DNA of 64,000 nucleotides from Rhyacophila brunnea (Eukaryota; Arthropoda; Insecta; Trichoptera; Rhyacophilidae). Positions within the stretch are counted from its first letter, which is position 1, and the number at the start of each line of letters is the position of its first letter. The notes below the pieces were generated by a model, which ran no database searches, was not told where the DNA came from, and was given only the letters and a program-made list of their open reading frames with translations. The stretch is from assembly GCA_022495005.1 (NCBI GenBank), contig JAGYXB010001996.1, positions 1,550,001 through 1,614,000 on the forward strand, in the 5' to 3' direction. Positions 57,101-64,000 of the stretch are shown one piece after another. A program made the translations under genes and the position numbers.

Positions 57101-60100
57101 AATGTACCCATCATAATTTTGATGCCGGTGAATACGAATTTCGAATTCGTATTCACCGACCACAAGTCCCTTTTTTGTGCTGAATATAAATTTGTCTGCT
57201 CAGCTATTTTTTCGAAGAGAGTGAGGTTGAAGTATTCGAAAAAGGAGCTGAGGACATTGTCAGCAACATGCCCTCTCACCAACAAATCTTCCTCCAATTC
57301 CGGACCAGCATTCGGCATACTGAAACAATAGGAAAAAAATATTATTACATAATCCATATTTCCTCATTAATTCAAGTATTTAGCAGTAAAAATACAAATA
57401 ATGATGGGCAATAATATGTCAACTCCTCATTCGAGACAATCGCTACATCATGTGTACAAGATGTAATGAATTCTTGTTTTATGCCAAAGCATGTAATGAA
57501 AATGAATCTAGTGTATGACCGGATGGTATATAAAACCAATAAATATATTATTAAGGAAATTGTAAACCTACCATTTTGTGAGCCAGGGAAGAACCCTGGA
57601 TTGTGATGTCGAAGGTTGTAAATGTCGTCGCTGTTGTCGGACTCGTAACCGTCGCCGACTTCGCAGTCTGTCGTCCAATATTTCGTCGAGTTCATCAGTA
57701 TTAAAAGATTTATCTATATGTAAACAAAAAAACATAACCTAATTACATTCATATACTCGTGTCAAACTTATCAGTTTATCACTGTAGATAACGTTTTCAA
57801 TTTACGATTATGTTGTATTAAAAACACGGACACGTGTTTGAAAGCACATAAAATATTTGATTACAATCAATCATTGGTTACATTGTATAAGCATTGTGAA
57901 TAATTATAATGGTGATTATGAGATACATTTTCGAGACAAGTTTCAGTAATTTTATTAAATTCGGTTCTACAATCATATTATGCGAATGAAAGAAATTCAC
58001 TATCTATTAGATAATTTACAAAACGTACAAGATGGGCTCGATGACATTTGTCATAAACATAACCTCAAACTAACGTAAAGTATTTATAATTCTACGAAAA
58101 CGATGAGTCTACGCCTAAAATAATATATATTGATGATAAATGCATGATGGTGATTGAAAATACAGTATATGTAACTCTTTTCAATAATTTTTGAATGTTT
58201 GTTTGACAATCAAAACTGCGTGACATAGTTTGTCATTTTGATGTACGATAATAATATTATTTATTATACACTGAAAAGTTTACTTACTTGACAAAAATGT
58301 TACTGATGAGTCGATTCCTTCCTGTTTTCAAACAATATACCTAATAATGGCCAAATAAAGAAGAATTGTCATAAACCCGATATTCGATCTTCGATCGAGA
58401 GCACGAATGCTACCATATGTTAAAATGCGAGATTTGTTTATTTTGTTGATTATTTAATGATGATATGATAATAATGATAAAAAACAGTTGTAATTTAAGC
58501 AAATACTAATTGCAAATAATTCGCAGTTTCAAATTTTGAATATAGGCAGGTTTCTACGTAAATTAAGTTAATATTGTAATTTCAATTATTAAGTTATTTT
58601 TATTCATATGGCAATTTCGCCTCAAACTGATAAACTGATTTTTGTCAAAATGCAGAGAAATGTTAATTTTTCTTGTCTATGTGTGAGTTTCATTTTCAAC
58701 GTCATGTTATGGTATGTGTGTTTTGTATGGAGATATTTTGTTTCCAAATAATTCCACAACGGCAGCACCATACAGCCAAGCGTCGGCTAAGTGTTGTCAA
58801 CATGTTGCCAATTTGAGCAATTATTATGGTTTCGATTTCTATCGATTCGTTAATATACAAAAATACAAGATTAAATTTAAGTAACTGCCGTAAAAATTAA
58901 TAAATAATATTTTTAATAGAAACGCTAAGCGTTATTCGCGATAAATTGCGTCTAAGCCGAGATTTTTCGATTTTAATTGCGTGCTTTCTAACCTCTAAAT
59001 CGATGTTTTTTAAATTTGAAAAAAAAGATATAAGGATATAATAAATTCCAATTTTCGCTTAGCGTTTCCCTGGGTAATAGATTTACGTACATTTTTATCG
59101 TAATTTTGATAATAAATCTTATGTCATTCATTCTTACCACCCGATAGAAATGTACCGAATTTGACACGTATTTTTGGTATATAGAACTCCATGATACTTC
59201 TTAATTTTTTATTTTATTTTTCTCATTACTTTTGAATATATATTTACCGATTAATAAACTTTTCTAGCTATTTTTCGATAACAACTTTACCTAGAGACAT
59301 CACCTTAAGTATATAATTCGTGGGGTTATTACCGAAAGTTGGTAAGTCTCGTAATTTGAAGTTTGCCATGCCCTCTAAAATCAGGCAGAATGGTAATTTC
59401 TTTGTTCTTTATGTGCATGTTCTATATTATATCCATGATGACCATGATTTTTTTTCTAGCATAATTATATATTTATATATGTTACACCGAATGTGCGAAA
59501 TTAACTATTACATGAAATGCGCAAAATTTTGACTAATTCATGTAATAGTCAAGCCTGTTGTCTTATTCATGAATTAGGTAAATTTTCTGCTGAGTACATG
59601 AATTCGCCAAGGTATGGAATTCTCGAACTGTCAACATGACAGAAGAAAAAGTAAATACGGATGGTTTTATTAGTTATAATTGGACATAATATAATATTAT
59701 TATTATTAGGTTAGGTTAGGTTTTGTAATTCTGAATTAAATTATTCAACTGAATGTCCATTTTGAGGTTAGCTATCAAGTGTCAACAAACTATCACAAAC
59801 ATTCAATCGACCATTGCACGTTTGATACCCAAGCACGAATCAAATCGCGAAAATACTTTTCAATAAAATTCTTCTGTTATCATATTATAGTTCTAGATTT
59901 TTTTTGCGCATAGTAAATGGATATGAACGTCATTGTAGGACGACATTTGACACATTTGTTTAGTTTGATTAGTTGCAAAAAACACCACCGAAGCGCGATC
60001 ATCTATTTTGACCATAGATAATATATGTACATTTTGACCAATGCATGAGCATTTGATGTAATATTCAATTTCGCACATTCGGTGTAACATACCTATATAC

Positions 60101-62552
60101 ACATAATTTGTTGTTAACTCTAAATACCTAAATTATCGACTTACAAACTTTTGGCAGCAATATATATTACTGATTAATTCATATAGTTTAATAACAATTT
60201 CAGCAGCTTGGACTTAGTGAGTTTTCTTTTTGAATAGATAAAACATTCTCACACTTTAATCTACTGTGCTGGTGGAATTATCAAGAGTATCAAGTGGCAA
60301 TTTTTTTCATTCAACTGTGTGTCGAATGATAATCGAAAGTCAAATGATATATGTATTGTGGGAACCACATTTCAACAAAGTTGATCAAGTTGCAAGTTGA
60401 ATTGAGCGAGTTAAAGTCGTTAGAATGTTATAAACACACCCAGTTTGATTACGGCAATGCCTACTTTTGAATTATCATTTATCCACTGCAGGATGAAAGA
60501 AAAAATTTCCATAAATTTGAAAAAAATACCTAGCTCTTATCCTTTGAATAGTCTTAAGGAAAAAGTCTTCAGGGGTGGTGCAGTCGAAGGCCTGCATGAG
60601 TACAGGGAGCTGAATGCTCCCTCGCGTCTCCGCCTGTTTACTTCTAAACTCCTCGCACACATCTAAACACTCAAGTATGGAGTCTGCCTGGAAATTGAAT
60701 AAACAGCACATTAATTAGGTTATAGGTTTACATTTTGAGATTTACAAAAAAACAGCAATATAATACAAAACTGATACTCAAATAGGTACATAAGTCATGC
60801 ACAGTGGTGTGCGGTGATTTTTGAGATTGGAAATACTCATACAAATTAAAGGTTTTTTTCAAAACAACAGCAAAGCAGATACATTTTACAATTAAACCAA
60901 AATAGGTAAGTACTTACAGCTCGTTCACTTCCAACTGTTTTTTTTGAAGGCATATTGAGATTTGGAACGCCAGGAAGTGGAGCCTGAAAAAATAATCATT
61001 TAAGTAAATAATTGCAAAGTGTTTGATGACCTATTAGATAAATTACATTAACAGTCTTGGCACTAGCAGACTCACATCGACTGTCACGAAAAACATCATA
61101 AATAAACAGTACACATAATGATTCAGATACCAATTGGATCATATCGACGCTTATCACATAGCAACATTTGGTGGCAATACTAGGTAGTTTTAACATTTCA
61201 TATACCACTGTAAACTAATGGAGATTGGTTAGACAATAAGTAACAAGTTTCTGATTCTATTTACTAGCAGTTATTATTGTCTATTCATGTGAATAAATAT
61301 CCGAGTGACAATTATGAAGCAAAGTGTCAACATGACAAATTGTTTAGCAATCGATTATAATATCTTCATAAGCAATAGCTGACTGAAGTCATCAGATCCA
61401 GGTCCAGCAAGAATAATAACTTTTCTATTTCACTTGTGTTATGACATCGCTTCCTACTGTGCGTGGAATACCTTCTCTCCGGTAACTAACTCCTCTTCAG
61501 CTTCTTCATCTAGATCTCCCAGTACGAGTGGCTCATCTGTGCGCTCCCACAGTCGTAGAACGCGGTCCGCTCCGCAAGAAACCGCCCATAGACCAGATGG
61601 CGCCACACTCAAGCATCTACTTTCTCCCATATGACCCTGTTAATAATAATATTAATTCATCATTTTTGACTAGCCGAGATTTAACTTATGATTTAAAGGA
61701 ATTCAAGAAACTTTCAATATTCTTATTGATTTCCTATTATTTGGTAAGTATAAATATAAACTGCAAGTATTTCAACGATACGTAGCAAGTAGTATTATAA
61801 AATAGTGGTAAGTATAAAAAACAAATTAAAAGTATCCCGTCAATACATAAGTATGTATAAGCATCAAACCAAAAATACTCTTAAGACTCTTTATTGCATG
61901 ATAATTTTACTGCCAAAACTTTTATATTATATTGCATGCATGCTTAAAAACACATGCGTAATTAAACATATTATGTATGACAATATCATGACAACCAAAA
62001 GTTTGTTAAACTATTGTATTTTTTACGGATTCAGCCTTTTTAAGCCAGCCCAGCATTTAATATTACAACAAATATTGATACCAACTTGTCTTTTCTTACG
62101 ACTATCCAGCTACATTTCTGACATCCAGAAACTATACTTATCATGTCATGCTTATTATATACCTTTTAATAATTAAACAGCAATGTATTTGTTAACCTAT
62201 TTTATAGTCAGATTGCAAACACTCAGTGGAGAAGATGTATTACTGATTAACGAATAAAATTATGGTTGCGTTATATTCATACCTGAAGAGTATTAATTTT
62301 GTCATAAGTATCACCGTCCCATTGCTTCACTTTTCCATCTTTTCCGGATGTGAAGAAGTAATGTGTCTTAGGAATAAACTGCAAGCTGGTGACGGAGTCG
62401 TCATGAGCAAACACTGACTTGTGACAGTCTCCAAAGTCCATACCCCAAATTTTAACATTCCTATCGGCGGAGCCTGTGGCAATCAGAGTCGAGTCACAGC
62501 TGATATCCAAGCACAGCACAGGTAGTTTGTGCCCGTACAGTGACAAATAGAA
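53938..62552 (-). CDS. WDR3: WDR3 (Utp12 homologue), C-terminal part, gene level
   Basis: Join on the minus strand: 62552-62283, 61636-61472, 60983-60918, 60687-60530, 54989-54767, 54102-53938. All GT/AG with consistent phase; 1047 nt, 348 residues plus stop. It starts within WD40 repeats ([43 protein letters not shown], then [11 protein letters not shown]), followed by an acidic linker and a Utp12 domain ([13 protein letters not shown] ... [15 protein letters not shown]). It ends in a Lys-rich tail. The order and motifs are those of WDR3, a UTP-B component of the small-subunit processome needed for 18S rRNA maturation in the nucleolus. The N-terminal half lies beyond the window or in unrecognised exons at 62553-64000. 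A decayed piggyBac sits in the 5.5-kb intron. Confidence 0.93.
54355..54751. mobile_element. Pogo/Tigger-like MITE, 397 bp, next to a WDR3 donor
   Basis: Left end CAGTAAAACCTCATTAGTAA, right end reverse complement GAGTAAAACCTCGTTAATAC, TA on each side. Inside are further ATTCGAATT-type repeats. Its right end is 13 bp from the donor of the WDR3 exon 54989-54767. Confidence 0.7.
54767..54989 (-). CDS. WDR3: WDR3 Utp12-domain exon
   Basis: Acceptor CTTTTTTCTTTTTACAG, donor AGA|GTAAGT, phase 2 in and phase 0 out. Encodes [20 protein letters not shown] through VMKRMTEFR, the helical Utp12 (Dip2) domain that binds other UTP-B subunits. Confidence 0.93.
55803..55845. repeat. 12-bp perfect hairpin over the stop of a piggyBac transposase
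   Basis: TGCTTTGAGCTG at 55803-55814 and CAGCTCAAAGCA at 55834-55845, 19-nt loop. On the minus strand the loop includes the last codons (YHTV) and TAG. Confidence 0.7.
55819..57735 (-). pseudogene. Decayed piggyBac transposase with an intron
   Basis: Exon 1 57735-57572 (ATG at 57735; [17 protein letters not shown]) and an intron 57571-57320 with GT/AG. Exon 2 runs from 57319 and joins in phase 2 ([20 protein letters not shown]). Catalytic aspartates are recognisable in [17 protein letters not shown] and GGIDLCDR. The C-terminal Cys-rich domain ([17 protein letters not shown]) ends at TAG 55819. Damage: frameshifts near 56650 and 56525, in-frame stops near 56475 and at 56116. It belongs to a different subfamily from the 27485-29148 copy. 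No TTAA-bounded ends found. Lies in the WDR3 intron 54990-60529, same strand. Confidence 0.82.
57126..57158. repeat. 15-bp-arm palindrome inside the decayed piggyBac
   Basis: CGGTGAATACGAATT, a 3-nt centre, AATTCGTATTCACCG. It lies in the transposase coding region ([11 protein letters not shown]). Confidence 0.75.
57736..59478. other. WDR3 intron, no feature recognised
   Basis: AT-rich sequence, no open frame of note. It may contain the worn right end of the piggyBac copy, but no clear TTAA plus CCC end was found. Confidence 0.5.
59479..60090. mobile_element. 612-bp element with 24-bp perfect inverted ends
   Basis: ATGTTACACCGAATGTGCGA plus four bases at 59479-59502 recur inverted at 60067-60090; similarity continues inward to about 45 bp (ATTACATnAAATGC). 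No target duplication or coding frame identified. Three TTAGG units lie inside at 59706-59720. Confidence 0.65.
60530..60687 (-). CDS. WDR3: WDR3 exon between WD40 and Utp12 domains
   Basis: Acceptor TTCAATTTCCAG, donor CTAG|GTATTT, phase 0 in and phase 2 out. [18 protein letters not shown] and [20 protein letters not shown], matching the WDR3 segment before the Utp12 domain. Confidence 0.9.
60918..60983 (-). CDS. WDR3: WDR3 66-bp exon
   Basis: Acceptor GATTATTTTTTCAG, donor GCT|GTAAGT, 22 codons, phase 0 both sides: [20 protein letters not shown] and RA. Too short to be conspicuous; found because it bridges the flanking exons in frame. Confidence 0.8.
61472..61636 (-). CDS. WDR3: WDR3 WD40 exon with acidic linker
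   Basis: Acceptor TTATTATTAACAG, donor AAG|GTATTC, 55 codons, phase 0. [20 protein letters not shown], then [16 protein letters not shown] and the acidic run [24 protein letters not shown] followed by acidic residues is characteristic of WDR3. Confidence 0.92.
62283..62552 (-). CDS. WDR3: WDR3 exon with two WD40 repeats
   Basis: Acceptor TTTTTTTGTTTCTAG, donor CAG|GTATGA, 90 codons, phase 0. [37 protein letters not shown] and [12 protein letters not shown] are nearly diagnostic of WDR3. Confidence 0.95.
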
Positions 62553-62649
62553 CTAGAAACAAAAAAATACAATAGTAGTCTAATGAGGACGAAACAAAAA
62601 TTTATAGAGAAAGAGTTTTTTGATTGTTATACAGTTGTATAATATTTAC

Positions 62650-62800
62650 ATTTCACTTGGCTTTACAATCTGGTGTGAATTTTGGCCAGCTCTCAGAGGC
62701 TAATGAGAAATAGCTGTTAGTCATTCGCTCAACCAACCAACCCAACACACATTGAAATATAATTTTGGCAGACACAGGATTGTTTCATGGTTTCAGACGC
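62650..62800 (-). repeat. SINE-like copy (minus strand), worn
   Basis: Minus strand gives CCTGTGTCTGCCAAAATTAT, then TGTGTTGGGTTGGTTGGTTG and GAGCGAATGAC, echoing the GTCTGGCAAATTCACAT-to-GGTTGAG order of the SINE family. Confidence 0.35.
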
Positions 62801-62999
62801 AGATATTCTGCTATTCTTCCAAAACAGGCGATTAAAAATAAGTGAATATTTTGAAATACAGGAAAATCCAAATTATTGGTGATTCCAGCATTATTCAACA
62901 TTATTCTTTTGTTCTATGTTAGGCCGTATGACTGAGGATCATGGCCCAGATAATTTTAATTAAATTATAAATTTATAATATAATATGTTTATTCTTTCT

Positions 63000-63480
63000 T
63001 TTTAGTGAAACAATAGTGTACTAGTAGATATTGATACCAAATACAACCCCTCGCAAAGAGACGTCGCCAATCCCATATCAGGAACCTTACATAAAACAAC
63101 GACTACCGTCCCGTAAAATCACTATATGCCCCGCAAGTTTGCAACCCCCGATAAATATTATAAAATATTTCGCAAACGAACATGAGGTTTCTCAGTGTCC
63201 CCAAACTACCCGAGTACCCTTCGTAAGATACAGTCTGACCTTGACAGACTAAGCCAAAATCTACCGTTAGATTTCCAAAAAGTTGCAGTCTACACCTCGC
63301 CCCGCCAGCCTCTCTCCAGCATCTTACGAGCGTAGGTCTTCACCCCTGAGGTAGAAAGATAATCGCGAAGCTGGTAGGCACCATGCGAGTGTCCGCTGCC
63401 CACACATCGGATGCACCATCACAAAGTAAACCCCACCCGTCTCGATGTAATAAAAGTGAATACTGTGAAATGTGACAAAC
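63000..63480. other. GC-richer block, unidentified, transposon-like
   Basis: Cytosine-rich plus-strand text (ACTACCCGAGTACCCTTC, CACCTCGCCCCGCCAGCC) unlike the AT-rich flanks. A broken frame reads KIQSDLDRLSQNLPLDFQK. No recognisable domain. Likely an edge of an unrecognised mobile element; upstream WDR3 exons were sought here and not found. Confidence 0.3.
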
Positions 63481-64000
63481 ATGAATCAACCCTTAAATTG
63501 GCAGTGCCTTGCAAAAGTGAACGTCCCCAGTGAACCGTTTTAAAATCAATGTTTGTCCTAATGTAATAATACCAATGCTTGTCCATGCTTTAGTGTAATA
63601 AAACATAATTCTGCGCGGAATTATAAAATAAACTGTGTTAATCATTTTTATACTAATTGTGCCCGTTATAATGTCTCTCACTCCCCAATACATCGAAGTA
63701 CCTACCCGAATGAAGGACTCCACAACACACCCCTGAGTTCTAAAAGGTATTAATATGAAACAGAGAAAATCACATAAATGCATTCCTTAAATGCATTTTG
63801 CATTAAATGCAACCTCACCGGAAATTTCAACCGCATTGGATTAGGACCTTTTCAACGGCTCAACTTAACCACTCCCAATAAATCTGGCCATATTATATTT
63901 TAAATCAACAAATATGTAAACGAGACTGTAAACGAAACTAACAAACATTATTCCACAATTATTATTATATCAAGAAACACTCAAGACCAGTTTCAATTGG

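Noticed and set aside
59706..59720. (TTAGG)3 as a telomere or telomeric insertion
   Set aside because: Only three units, inside an inverted-repeat element; too short to mean more than chance.
61434..61634. Plus-strand Ser-rich frame ([16 protein letters not shown])
   Set aside because: Antisense of the WDR3 WD40 exon with its acidic linker; low-complexity artefact of reading GAA/GAT codons backward.
61805..62176. 123-codon plus-strand frame
   Set aside because: AT-rich, Ile/Leu/Tyr composition expected of non-coding DNA, no domain, inside a WDR3 intron.

Overview
The window reads as insect nuclear DNA: AT-rich, with spliced genes in long introns crowded with small DNA transposons. Pointers to insects are a ZAD (arthropod zinc-finger-associated) domain, three tandem TTAGG units, piggyBac, hAT, pogo/Tigger-like and non-LTR elements, and tRNA-derived SINEs. 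A lepidopteran is my best guess, but nothing in the sequence settles the order.

Three host genes are supported. (1) A plus-strand transcription factor gene runs from before the window (first visible coding exon 3727-3879) to a stop at 39931-39933. Nine visible coding exons join in a consistent frame and give 646 residues: the second half of a ZAD domain, a long acidic/serine-rich middle and one GATA-type zinc finger (C-X2-C-X17-C-X2-C) split by an intron. (2) Inside its 21.5-kb intron (3880-25378), on the opposite strand, lies a complete eight-exon gene (21588 down to 5969) for a 479-residue leucine-rich-repeat single-pass membrane protein. Its start codon is the last codon of its own exon. 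(3) On the minus strand at the right, six exons (62552 down to 53938) encode the C-terminal 348 residues of WDR3/Utp12, a ribosome small-subunit processome protein. The GATA gene and WDR3 converge on an approximately 14-kb gene-free interval.

Most of the remaining structure is mobile DNA. There are two piggyBac transposases: one nearly intact at 26985-29771, one decayed with its own intron at 55819-57735. A non-autonomous piggyBac-like element lies at 33168-34692. Several hAT-type elements have 8-bp target duplications, including one only 60 bp long, 42 bp before the last exon of the GATA gene. A MITE family has two copies about 381-383 bp long, one nested in a fold-back element. Pogo/Tigger-like MITEs end in TA, two Harbinger-like copies include one with a Myb/SANT remnant, and one approximately 2.2-kb element has perfect 34-bp terminal inverted repeats. 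Non-LTR retrotransposon fragments and a dispersed tRNA-derived SINE family fill more of the introns.

I found no CRISPR array, rRNA, intact tRNA or prokaryotic feature. The most distinctive points are the nested LRR gene, the ZAD-GATA architecture with repeated DLS/SUMO-like motifs, and the small transposons lying within tens of bases of splice sites.
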